Shown here one piece after another: positions 1-6,498 of a DNA stretch of 8,193 nucleotides; position 1 is the first letter of the stretch; each line of letters starts with the position of its first letter. A program made the translations under genes and the position numbers. The DNA is from an uncultured Oscillospiraceae bacterium (lineage in GTDB: Bacteria; Bacillota; Clostridia; Oscillospirales; Oscillospiraceae). The stretch covers positions 1 to 8,193 of the forward strand of contig CAAEKI010000099.1 in NCBI GenBank assembly GCA_900756495.1, in the 5' to 3' direction. A model generated the notes under the pieces. That model had not been told where the DNA came from. It ran no database searches and saw only the letters and a program-made list of their open reading frames with translations.

Positions 1-678
1 ATCACCATCCACCGCCTGCTGGGGGAGCACGGGGCGGTCCAGTGTGGGGATTTCCTGCTGGGCCGGGCTATGGAGCTCCTGCACCTCTACCGGGGCACCG
101 GGGTCAACGAGACCCTGTCCGAGACCTCGGTGGAGATGTGCCTGGGGGAGCTGATGCAGCTGAACGCCGCCTTCTCCCTGGAGGGCCAGAGCGAGGAGCG
201 GTACTACCTGCAGATCAAGCGGAAGACGGCCTACCTGCTCTCGGCCAGCTGCTTCACTGGGGCGCTGGCCGGTGGGATGACGGCGGAGGAGGCCGCCCCA
301 CTCCGGAATTACGGCCTGGAGCTGGGGATCGCCTTCCAGCTCAAGGACGACCTGCTGGACTTCGCCGCTCCCAAGTGCTTCGGCAAGCCCCGGGGACAGG
401 ATCTGCGCAAGGGAATCTACACCCTGCCGGTCCGGTATGCGGTGGAGCGCCGCCCCGACCGGGAGATGCGCGCCCTGCTGGAGAATCCAGAGAAGAGCGA
501 GGCCGACGTGAGCCGCCTGATTTCCTACATCACCGGCTCCGGGGCCCTGGACTATACCCAGAGGGTTCTGGAGGAGAGCAGCCGGCGGGCTGTGGAGGCC
601 CTCGCCCACATGGAGGAGGGGCCCGGGAAGATGGCCCTGGCCGAGCTGGCCCTGGCCCTGGCCGGCCGCCGGGCGTAG
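1..678 (+). CDS. Trans-polyprenyl diphosphate synthase, C-terminal part (5' end outside window)
   Basis: This enzyme condenses isopentenyl diphosphate units with an allylic diphosphate to build the isoprenoid tail of quinones or other lipids. The open frame runs from base 1 to the TAG at 676-678 (225 codons), so the start and the first aspartate-rich motif (DDxxD) lie upstream of the window. The visible part begins with a GDFLLGRA segment, which normally follows that first motif. The second aspartate-rich motif is clear at 334-363 (FQLKDDLLDF, Mg-diphosphate binding). It is followed at about 382-441 by the family block GKPRGQDL...GIYTLPVRYA. The ATG at 70 is internal, not the start. Chain length (heptaprenyl, octaprenyl or shorter) cannot be read because the residues just before the first motif are missing. 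The MenA-like gene at the other end of the window suggests a quinone side-chain role, as for HepT/DmkB-type enzymes. Confidence 0.93.
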   Translation: MTIHRLLGEHGAVQCGDFLLGRAMELLHLYRGTGVNETLSETSVEMCLGELMQLNAAFSLEGQSEERYYLQIKRKTAYLLSASCFTGALAGGMTAEEAAPLRNYGLELGIAFQLKDDLLDFAAPKCFGKPRGQDLRKGIYTLPVRYAVERRPDREMRALLENPEKSEADVSRLISYITGSGALDYTQRVLEESSRRAVEALAHMEEGPGKMALAELALALAGRRA

Positions 679-717
679 GATGCGCGGCGCCCCCGAGATA
701 CAGCGAATGCAAATGCC

Positions 718-734
718 GGCGGGGAATCCCCGCC
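718..734 (+). other. Perfect GC hairpin in the hdrC leader
   Basis: A 7-bp perfect stem (GGCGGGG at 718-724, CCCCGCC at 728-734) closes a 3-base AAT loop, in the only spacer longer than 13 bp in the window. It ends 13 bases before the hdrC ribosome binding site. The following bases (TGAAAACGG) hold no T-run, so it is not a standard rho-independent terminator. It may be an RNA processing or stability element, a weak attenuator, or chance in GC-rich DNA. I see no convincing -35/-10 promoter in 679-762, so hdrC may be read from upstream. Confidence 0.4.
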
Positions 735-747
735 TGAAAACGGTAGA

Positions 748-753
748 AAGGAG
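748..753 (+). promoter_or_regulatory. Ribosome binding site of hdrC
   Basis: AAGGAG lies 9 bases before the ATG at 763, inside an A/G-rich run (747-756). This fixes the start of the first gene of the redox module and shows strong independent translation initiation there. Confidence 0.8.
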
Positions 754-762
754 AGGACACGC

Positions 763-1326
763 ATGGATGACTGCCTGAATGAGAAAAGCGGCAAGGAACT
801 GGCCGGCAGTATTGCGGCCCGTGCGAACGTGAAGCTCCACGAGTGCTACCAGTGCGGAAAATGCACCGCGGGCTGCCCCATGGCCCACGCCATGGACATC
901 ATGCCCCGGGAGCTGGTCCACTATATGCAATTGGGAATGACGGAGGAGATCCTGGCCTCCAAGTCTATCTGGCTGTGCGCCTCCTGCCACACCTGCGTGG
1001 AGCGCTGTCCCCACTCCATCGACATCCCGTCCCTCATGGAGCTCTCCCGGCAGGCCGCCAAGGCCCGGGGGAAGATCGGGGTGAAGACGGTGGATATGTT
1101 CTCCAGCATCTTTATGCAGAATGTGAAGATGTTCGGCAAGTCCCACGAGGTGCTGCTGGAGGGGATGTACAACATGACCACCGGCCGCTTCATGCAGGAC
1201 ATGGACTCTGTACCCCACATGCTGAAAAACAAGCTGGTGGGCATCGAGCCCCACACCACCAACCATCCTGAGGAGATCAAGGCCATCATTGAGAAGGCCC
1301 TGGAGAGGGGAGGGGAAGAGGAATGA
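763..1326 (+). CDS. hdrC: Heterodisulfide reductase-like subunit HdrC
   Basis: Small soluble iron-sulfur subunit (187 aa) that relays electrons from HdrA to HdrB in HdrABC complexes. Two four-cysteine ferredoxin motifs are complete. The first is C28-x2-C31-x2-C34-x3-C38-P, inside CYQCGKCTAGCP. The second is C72-x2-C75-x2-C78-x3-C82-P. Between them is the HdrC-typical stretch with PRELVHYMQLG. The length matches stand-alone HdrC of the cytoplasmic type. No membrane segment and no fused HdrE or HdrD is seen. The start is ATG 763, behind AAGGAG. The stop overlaps hdrB as ATGA, implying translational coupling. As the first gene of the hdrCBA-flxDCBA set, it should belong to the same cytoplasmic complex. 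The family call is firm; the natural electron acceptor of this complex is unknown. Confidence 0.92.
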   Translation: MDDCLNEKSGKELAGSIAARANVKLHECYQCGKCTAGCPMAHAMDIMPRELVHYMQLGMTEEILASKSIWLCASCHTCVERCPHSIDIPSLMELSRQAAKARGKIGVKTVDMFSSIFMQNVKMFGKSHEVLLEGMYNMTTGRFMQDMDSVPHMLKNKLVGIEPHTTNHPEEIKAIIEKALERGGEEE

Positions 1327-2216
1327 TGCGCTACTACTATTTCCCCGGCTGCTCCATGGCGGCCACCGCCAAGGGCTACCAGCAGTCCATCGACGCCGTC
1401 ACCCGCAAGATCGGCATGGACCTGGTGACGATCCCCGACTGGAACTGCTGCGGCGCCACCGCCGCCCACACCATGAACGAGATGATGGCCCTGGCCCTCC
1501 CGGCCCGGAATCTGGCCCGGGCCGAGGCCGACGGCGGCGGCATGGAGATCGCCGTGGCCTGCGCCGCCTGCTACTCCCGGATGCAGTACTCCCGCCATGC
1601 CGTCCTCACCGACGAGAAGAAGCGGGAGGAGATCGAGGAGATCATCGGAATGCCCTGCAGCGGCGCCAATCCGGTGGTGTCCTTCCTGGAGATCTTCAGC
1701 CGCCCCGAGGTCATGGAGGCGGTACGCTCCAAGCTGGTGAAGAACCTGAACGGCCTGAAGGTGGCCTGCTACTACGGCTGCCTCACCTCCCGCCCCAGCC
1801 AGATCGCCCGGCCCGACGACCCGGAGAACCCCATGCAGATGGACGGCATCGTCTCCCTCACCGGCGCGGTGCCGGTGTCCTGGGATTTCAAGACCGAGTG
1901 CTGCGGCGCCAGCCACCAGGTGGACGCCCCCAAGGCCGCCCTGCCGCTGATCCAGCGGATTCTGAACAACGCCCGGGAGCACGGAGCCGACTGCATCGTC
2001 ACCGCCTGCCCCCTGTGCGCCCTCAACCTGGATATGCGCCAGAGCAAGGTGATGGAGGAGTACGGCGGGGACTACGCCCTGCCGGTCTACCAGTTCACCG
2101 AGCTGCTGGCCCTGTGCATGGGGGTCCACCCCAGGGACTTCGGGCTCCACACCCACTTCACCCCCGCCGTGGGCCTGATGCGCAACGCTTTGAAGAAGGA
2201 TGGTGACGAGCAGTGA
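1323..2216 (+). CDS. hdrB: Heterodisulfide reductase-like subunit HdrB (two CCG domains)
   Basis: Catalytic disulfide-reducing subunit, 297 aa. In characterised HdrB, each CCG domain binds a non-cubane [4Fe-4S] cluster. Both motifs are intact here. The first is C10-x31-C42-C43-x36-C80-x2-C83 (GC..CCG..CAAC). The second is C153-x39-C193-C194-x34-C229-x2-C232 (YYGC..CCG..CPLC). Retention of every ligand argues that the protein still performs two-electron disulfide chemistry rather than only structural electron transfer. In methanogens the substrate is CoM-S-S-CoB. In sulfate reducers with flx genes, DsrC has been proposed. Neither partner is encoded in this window. The start is ATG 1323, overlapping the hdrC stop by 4 bases; a second in-frame ATG follows at 1326 and cannot be excluded. 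The gene ends in a GTGA overlap with hdrA. Confidence 0.94.
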   Translation: MMRYYYFPGCSMAATAKGYQQSIDAVTRKIGMDLVTIPDWNCCGATAAHTMNEMMALALPARNLARAEADGGGMEIAVACAACYSRMQYSRHAVLTDEKKREEIEEIIGMPCSGANPVVSFLEIFSRPEVMEAVRSKLVKNLNGLKVACYYGCLTSRPSQIARPDDPENPMQMDGIVSLTGAVPVSWDFKTECCGASHQVDAPKAALPLIQRILNNAREHGADCIVTACPLCALNLDMRQSKVMEEYGGDYALPVYQFTELLALCMGVHPRDFGLHTHFTPAVGLMRNALKKDGDEQ

Positions 2217-4192
2217 GCCGTATCGGAGTCGTCGTGTGCCACTGCGGCACCAACATCGCTGGCGTGGTGGACGTGGAGCGGGTGGCCGCCGAGGCCGCCA
2301 AGCTGCCCCACGTGGTCTTTGCCACCACCAACAAGTACACCTGCTCGGAGCCCGGCCAGGCGGCCATGAAGGCCGCCATTGAGGAGCACCAGCTGGATCG
2401 CCTGGTCATCTGCTCCTGCTCCCCCCGGATGCACGAGGCCACCTTCCGCAAAATGCTCAAGGACACCCGCATCAACCCCTACATGCTGGAGGTGGCCAAC
2501 ATCCGGGAGCAGTGCGCCTGGGTCCACACCGACAAGGAGGCCGCCACCGAGAAGGCCATCGACCTGATGCGCATGGCGGTGGCCAAGGTGGAGCGCAACG
2601 AGCCCCTCTTTACCTCCACCATCCCCATCCACAAGAAGTGCCTGGTTATCGGCGGCGGCATCGCCGGCATTCAGGCCGCACTGGACGTGGCCGACGCGGG
2701 TTACCAAGTCACCATTGTGGAGCGGGAGCCCTCCATCGGTGGGCACATGGTCATGCTGGACAAGACCTTTCCCACCCTGGACTGCTCCGCCTGCATCTCC
2801 ACCCCCAAGATGGTGGATGTGGGCCAGCACCCCAACATCACCCTCATGACCTCCTCCGAGGTGGTCGACGTGGGGGGCTATGTGGGCAACTTTGAGGTCA
2901 CCATCCGCCAGAAGGCCCGCTACGTGGACCACACCAAGTGCACCGGCTGCGGCCTGTGCGAGACCAAGTGCCCCACCAAGGTGGACAGCGAGTTCAACCA
3001 GGGCTACAACAAGCGCACCGCCATCTACAAGCCCTTCGCCCAGGCGGTGCCTGCCAAGCCGGTTATCGACCCGGAAAACTGTAAGATGCTGAAGGAGGGC
3101 AAGTGCGGCGTCTGCGCCAAGGTCTGCCCCCTGGGCTGCATCGACTTCAAGGACACCGCCAAGGAGTACACCGAGACCTACGGCGCCATCATCGTGGCCA
3201 CCGGCTATGAGCTCATCGAGTGGCAGAATCTCTACGGCGAGTACGGCGGCGGCAAGTACGCCGACGTCATCACCGGCCTCCAGTTCGAGCGGCTGGTCAA
3301 CGCCTCCGGCCCCACCGAGGGCCGCATCCTCCGCCCCTCCGACTGGACCGAGCCCAAGGACGTGGTCATCATCAAGTGCGTGGGCTCCCGGGACCCCCAC
3401 AAGGGCAAGAGCTACTGCTCCCGGGCCTGCTGCATGTACTCCGCCAAGCACGCCCATCAGATATTGGAAAAGCTCCCCGGTTCCAACGTCTACGTCTTCT
3501 ACATGGACGTGCGCACCCCCGGCAAGGGCTACGAGGAGTTCTACGACCGCACCCGGGAGGACGGCGCCGTGTACATCCGGGGCCGGGTCTCCAAGATTTA
3601 CAGGGAGAACGGCAAGCTGGTGTGCAAGGGGGAGGACACCCTCCTGGGCAAGCCGGTGAGCGTCAAGGCCGACATGGTCATCCTGGCCACCGCTATGGTT
3701 CCCGCCGTGGGGGTGAGCGAGCTGACCACCATGCTGGGCATCGCCACCGACCCGGATAAGTGGGTCCAGGAGGCCCACCCCAAGCTGCGCCCGGTGGAGA
3801 CCCAGACCGGCGGCATCTATCTGGCCGGCGCCTGCCAGGGCCCCAAGGATATCCCCGACACGGTGGCCCAGGCCAGCGCCGCCGCCGTCAAGGTCTGCGG
3901 CCTCTTCTCCAAGGATGAGATGGAGACCTCGCCCATGATCTCCTCGGTGGACCAGCTCAAGTGCTGCGGCTGCGGCTTCTGCGTGGGCTGCTGCCCTTAC
4001 AAGGCCATCTCCCTCACCGAGATTGACGCCAGGGACGGGGCCAGGCGCTTCAAAAAGACGGTGGCGACCGTCAACAGCGGCCTGTGCCAGGGCTGCGGCT
4101 GCTGTACCGCCGCCTGCCGCACCGGCGCCATCGACCTGGCCGGCTTCACCAACGCCCAGATTCTCAAGGAGGTGGACGCGCTGTGTCTGTAA
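2213..4192 (+). CDS. hdrA: Heterodisulfide reductase-like subunit HdrA, flavin-based electron bifurcation
   Basis: Core FAD subunit (659 aa) that splits electron pairs between ferredoxin and the HdrBC branch. Domains in order: an N-terminal HdrA domain (about 1-135) with candidate cluster cysteines C9, C11, C44, C67, C69 and C101; an FAD/thioredoxin-reductase-like domain beginning at the dinucleotide fold (GGGIAGIQAA, 147-156); and the flavin-near DCSAC (190-194). A ferredoxin insertion carries C243/C246/C249/C253 and C290/C298/C301/C305. Then comes C389 with C402/C406/C407 (YCSRACC), whose spacing fits the cluster bound within the reductase domain of archaeal HdrA as I recall it. A C-terminal two-cluster ferredoxin follows (C584/C587/C590/C594 and C625/C628/C631/C635). 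Together these predict six [4Fe-4S] clusters. The length is normal; it is not fused to MvhD and not duplicated. The start is GTG 2213 in a GTGA overlap with hdrB; it has only a weak Shine-Dalgarno (GAAGGA, GGTGA), so translation is probably coupled. Confidence 0.96.
   Translation: MSRIGVVVCHCGTNIAGVVDVERVAAEAAKLPHVVFATTNKYTCSEPGQAAMKAAIEEHQLDRLVICSCSPRMHEATFRKMLKDTRINPYMLEVANIREQCAWVHTDKEAATEKAIDLMRMAVAKVERNEPLFTSTIPIHKKCLVIGGGIAGIQAALDVADAGYQVTIVEREPSIGGHMVMLDKTFPTLDCSACISTPKMVDVGQHPNITLMTSSEVVDVGGYVGNFEVTIRQKARYVDHTKCTGCGLCETKCPTKVDSEFNQGYNKRTAIYKPFAQAVPAKPVIDPENCKMLKEGKCGVCAKVCPLGCIDFKDTAKEYTETYGAIIVATGYELIEWQNLYGEYGGGKYADVITGLQFERLVNASGPTEGRILRPSDWTEPKDVVIIKCVGSRDPHKGKSYCSRACCMYSAKHAHQILEKLPGSNVYVFYMDVRTPGKGYEEFYDRTREDGAVYIRGRVSKIYRENGKLVCKGEDTLLGKPVSVKADMVILATAMVPAVGVSELTTMLGIATDPDKWVQEAHPKLRPVETQTGGIYLAGACQGPKDIPDTVAQASAAAVKVCGLFSKDEMETSPMISSVDQLKCCGCGFCVGCCPYKAISLTEIDARDGARRFKKTVATVNSGLCQGCGCCTAACRTGAIDLAGFTNAQILKEVDALCL
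4166..4173 (+). promoter_or_regulatory. Ribosome binding site of flxD, inside hdrA
   Basis: AAGGAGGT is a full match to the anti-Shine-Dalgarno sequence. It sits within the last codons of hdrA, 9 bases before the GTG at 4183. It decides the flxD start against the upstream in-frame ATG at 4084. Confidence 0.85.
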
Positions 4193-4641
4193 AGGAAGCT
4201 GAAAACTGGGAACCCAAGATTCTGGCCTTCTGCTGCAACTGGTGCACCTATACCGGGGCGGACCTGGCAGGTCTCAACCGGATGAAGTACCCGGCCAACG
4301 TCCGGGTGGTCCGCCTGCCCTGTTCCAGCCGGGTGAACCCACAGTTCATTCTGCGGGCCTTCCAGAAGGGCTGCGACGGCGTGATGGTGTGCGGCTGCCA
4401 CCCCGGCGACTGCCACTACGCCACCGGCAACTACTTTACCCGCCGCCGCTTTATGCTGATGAAGCGGCTGATGGAGTACAACGGCATTGACCCCAGGCGC
4501 TTCCAGGCCCGCTGGATCTCGGGTTCGGAGGCTGCCAAGTTCCGCGATACCGTCACCCGGGTGGCCCAGGAGATCAAGGCCCTGGGGCCCAACACCCGTT
4601 TCCGTGAGAAGTGGTACGAAGAGGGAGGTGCCCAAGAATGA
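4183..4641 (+). CDS. flxD: MvhD/FlxD-like [2Fe-2S] adaptor subunit
   Basis: Small electron-transfer protein (152 aa) of the MvhD family, which links an electron-input module to HdrA. The characteristic cysteines are present: C17-C18-x2-C21 (FCCNWC), C47 (RLPCSSR), C64, and C70/C72/C77 in VCGCHPGDCHY. In MvhD a subset of these binds one [2Fe-2S] cluster. The start is GTG 4183, giving a first stretch of SVKEAENWEPKILAF. It overlaps the hdrA stop by 10 bases and follows a perfect ribosome binding site. A longer reading from ATG 4084 adds 33 arginine-rich residues that are only the hdrA C-terminal ferredoxin read in another frame. The stop overlaps flxC as ATGA. Position directly after hdrA and before the flx subunits matches its adaptor role. 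With no MvhA/MvhG hydrogenase nearby, it is better named FlxD than MvhD. Confidence 0.93.
   Translation: MSVKEAENWEPKILAFCCNWCTYTGADLAGLNRMKYPANVRVVRLPCSSRVNPQFILRAFQKGCDGVMVCGCHPGDCHYATGNYFTRRRFMLMKRLMEYNGIDPRRFQARWISGSEAAKFRDTVTRVAQEIKALGPNTRFREKWYEEGGAQE
4624..4630 (+). promoter_or_regulatory. Ribosome binding site of flxC
   Basis: GGAGGTG ends 7 bases before the ATG at 4638 and lies in the last codons of flxD. It selects ATG 4638 over the in-frame ATG at 4611, which would add nine residues encoded over this very site. Confidence 0.8.
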
Positions 4642-5480
4642 GCGACATCCAGACCGCCCTGCGGGAGACCGCGCGGAAGCTGCTGGAGGAGGGGACCGTC
4701 ACCTGCGTCATCGGCTGGGGCGAGACCCGCTTCCCCGACAAGACCATCCCCCTCTTCGTGAAGCGGCCCGAAGATGCCGGCAAGCTGGTGTGGAACGAGC
4801 ACTGCGTCAGCGGCCTGGCCAAGTACATGCTGGACTACCGCTATCCCGAGGGCAAGCTGGCTATCTGCGTCCGGGGGTGCGACTCCCGGGCGGTGAACCG
4901 TATTGTGGAGGATAAGCAGTACAACCGGGAGGACCTGTACCTCATCGGCCTGCCTTGCGAGGGGAAGGACGCCCCCATCTGCGCCACCTGCGCCCACCGC
5001 AACCCCGTAACCTATGACGTTCTCCTGGGCGAACTCGTGAAGGAGATCGAGGTCCCGGCGGCGGAGCGCTTCAAGAGCGTCACCGAACTGGAGGGCCTGA
5101 CCTCCGAGGAGCAGTACGACTACTGGCAGAAGCAGTTCTCCAAGTGCATCCACTGCTACGCCTGCCGCAACGCCTGCCCCGCCTGCAACTGCACCGAGTG
5201 CTACGCCGACCAGTACCGTGTGGGCTGGCAGGGCAAGCAGATCGACAAGGCGGAGAACCAAGTCTACGGCCTGACCCGTGCTTTCCACGTGGGGGACCGG
5301 TGTATCGAGTGCGGCGAGTGCGAGCGAGTGTGCCCCATGGGCCTGCCCATCATGAGCCAGACCCGGAAGATCCTCAAGGACATCAACGACCTCTGGGGCA
5401 GCTACGAGTGCGGTCTGCCAACGAGCCGCCCCCATATTTTGGGCGAGTTCGACCTCAGCGACCGCGACGACTTTATGTGA
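4638..5480 (+). CDS. flxC: FlxC-like iron-sulfur protein: FrhB/FdhB-like N-terminus plus 4Fe-4S dicluster domain
   Basis: Electron-transfer subunit of 280 aa expected to sit between the NAD(P)H-oxidising part and FlxD/HdrA. Residues about 1-140 resemble the N-terminal part of coenzyme F420 hydrogenase/dehydrogenase beta-type proteins: RGCDSRA (80-86), then LIGLPCEGK and ICATCAHRNPVTYD with C107, C115 and C118, which may hold an extra cluster. The C-terminal half has two ferredoxin motifs, C170-x2-C173-x2-C176-x3-C180-P and C222-x2-C225-x2-C228-x3-C232-P, with three further cysteines directly after the first (C183, C185, C188). The start is ATG 4638 in an ATGA overlap with flxD. There is no signal peptide or membrane segment. 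The family call is good. The letter C is assigned from gene order and domain content, and the naming of flx subunits varies between reports. F420 use is not implied. Confidence 0.82.
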   Translation: MSDIQTALRETARKLLEEGTVTCVIGWGETRFPDKTIPLFVKRPEDAGKLVWNEHCVSGLAKYMLDYRYPEGKLAICVRGCDSRAVNRIVEDKQYNREDLYLIGLPCEGKDAPICATCAHRNPVTYDVLLGELVKEIEVPAAERFKSVTELEGLTSEEQYDYWQKQFSKCIHCYACRNACPACNCTECYADQYRVGWQGKQIDKAENQVYGLTRAFHVGDRCIECGECERVCPMGLPIMSQTRKILKDINDLWGSYECGLPTSRPHILGEFDLSDRDDFM

Positions 5481-5485
5481 GGAGG
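5479..5485 (+). promoter_or_regulatory. Ribosome binding site of flxB
   Basis: GAGGAGG overlaps the TGA stop of flxC and lies 8 bases before ATG 5494. This 13-bp gap is the only true intergenic space within the hdr-flx module. Confidence 0.8.
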
Positions 5486-5493
5486 CGGCGGAT

Positions 5494-6498
5494 ATGCAGT
5501 TGAAGAGAGAAAACCTCATTCCCGCCCTGCGCCTCCTGGCCGCGCAGGGGGAGATCTTCGTCCCCACCGTGGTGGACGGGAAGGTCTCCAAGTTCGCGCC
5601 CTGGGACGGGCACAACGAGCCCGCCATGGACCTTATCAACACCAAGCTGCCCCCCAAGGACACCCTGTTTCCCCATCAGGAGGGCATGTACAAGTACCGG
5701 ACCGACGGGGAGCAGTCCCTGGAGGAGATCGTGGAGGCCCCCGACCGCATTCTCTTCGGGGTACGCCCCTGCGACGCCCGCAGCATTGACTGCATGGATA
5801 AGGTCTTCCTGGGCGACAAGTACCAGGACACCTTCTATGCCCGCCGCCGGGAGCGCCTGACGGTCATCGCCCACGCCTGCGCCCAGGCCGGTCCCACCTG
5901 CTTCTGCGACTCCATGGGCCTCAACCCCGGGGAGGCGCCCAGCGCCGACCTGCTCCTCACCGACGCCGAGGGGGGCGGCTGGCTGGTAAAGCCCCAGACC
6001 CCCAAGGGGGAGGAGATTGAGCAGCTGTGGCAGGACCTGATGGTAAAGGAGTCCGAGGGGGCTGCCCCCGCGGTGTGCACCCTCAAGACCGCTATGAGCC
6101 CCGAGCTATCCGAGCAGCTCACCGCCCACTTTGAGGACCCCATCTGGGACGAGAACTGCCACGCCTGCCTGGGCTGCGGCACCTGCACCTACCTGTGCCC
6201 CACCTGCTACTGCTTCGACATCAACCACGAGGACCACGGCGGAGAGGGCACCCAGTTCCGCTGCTGGGACTCCTGCATGTTCTCCGACTATACCCGCATG
6301 GCGGGCGGCCACAACCCCCGGCCCTCCAAGAAGGAGCGCCTGCGCAACCGCTACCTCCACAAGCTCTCCTACTTCAAGGAGCGCTACGGCCAGATCCTCT
6401 GCGTGGGCTGCGGCCGCTGCGTGGGCAGCTGCCCCGGCCATTTGGACATCACGAGCTTTATCGACAAGGCGGCGGAAAGGTTTGGTGACAAAGCATGA
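5494..6498 (+). CDS. flxB: FlxB-like 4Fe-4S protein of the AsrA / sulfhydrogenase beta (HydB) family
   Basis: Iron-sulfur subunit (334 aa) that in this family pairs with the FAD/NAD(P)-binding subunit and carries its electrons onward. The family signature GVRPCDARSIDCMDKVF is at 89-105. The two ferredoxin motifs, which lie far apart, are C225-x2-C228-x2-C231-x3-C235-P and C303-x2-C306-x2-C309-x3-C313-P. The linker between them is typical of AsrA/HydB proteins: TCYCFDI, then FRCWDSCMFSDY with C257 and C261, then RLRNRYLHKLSYF. Further cysteines at 129, 136 and 138 could bind another cluster. The immediate partner is flxA, overlapping by ATGA, the same pairing seen in sulfhydrogenase (HydB-HydG) and anaerobic sulfite reductase (AsrA-AsrB). 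No AsrC-like siroheme subunit or NiFe subunits follow, so the Hdr context favours FlxB over sulfite reductase. Confidence 0.86.
   Translation: MQLKRENLIPALRLLAAQGEIFVPTVVDGKVSKFAPWDGHNEPAMDLINTKLPPKDTLFPHQEGMYKYRTDGEQSLEEIVEAPDRILFGVRPCDARSIDCMDKVFLGDKYQDTFYARRRERLTVIAHACAQAGPTCFCDSMGLNPGEAPSADLLLTDAEGGGWLVKPQTPKGEEIEQLWQDLMVKESEGAAPAVCTLKTAMSPELSEQLTAHFEDPIWDENCHACLGCGTCTYLCPTCYCFDINHEDHGGEGTQFRCWDSCMFSDYTRMAGGHNPRPSKKERLRNRYLHKLSYFKERYGQILCVGCGRCVGSCPGHLDITSFIDKAAERFGDKA

Noticed and set aside
70..678. ATG 70 as start of the polyprenyl synthase
   Set aside because: The frame is open to base 1 and encodes conserved family sequence (GDFLLGRA) before this methionine. The gene is truncated by the window edge.
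42..737. Forward 231-codon frame overlapping the polyprenyl synthase
   Set aside because: The product is a P/G/R-rich out-of-frame reading. The overlapping frame carries the DDLLD motif and other conserved blocks of a real enzyme.
718..740. Rho-independent terminator after the polyprenyl synthase
   Set aside because: A good stem is present, but the bases after it on either strand form no T-run.
2087..3778. Long minus-strand open frame (563 codons) antisense to hdrA
   Set aside because: It is the complement of a well-supported gene in GC-rich DNA, with a low-complexity G/A/V/L/H-rich product and no recognisable motif. Similar antisense frames at 921-2156, 4431-5663, 6693-7412 and 7303-8139 were rejected for the same reason.
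4084..4182. ATG 4084 as start of flxD
   Set aside because: It adds 33 arginine-rich residues that are hdrA ferredoxin codons out of frame. The perfect ribosome binding site at 4166-4173 points to GTG 4183.
4611..4637. ATG 4611 as start of flxC
   Set aside because: The extra nine residues cover the ribosome binding site at 4624-4630; the ATGA overlap at 4638 fits the operon pattern.
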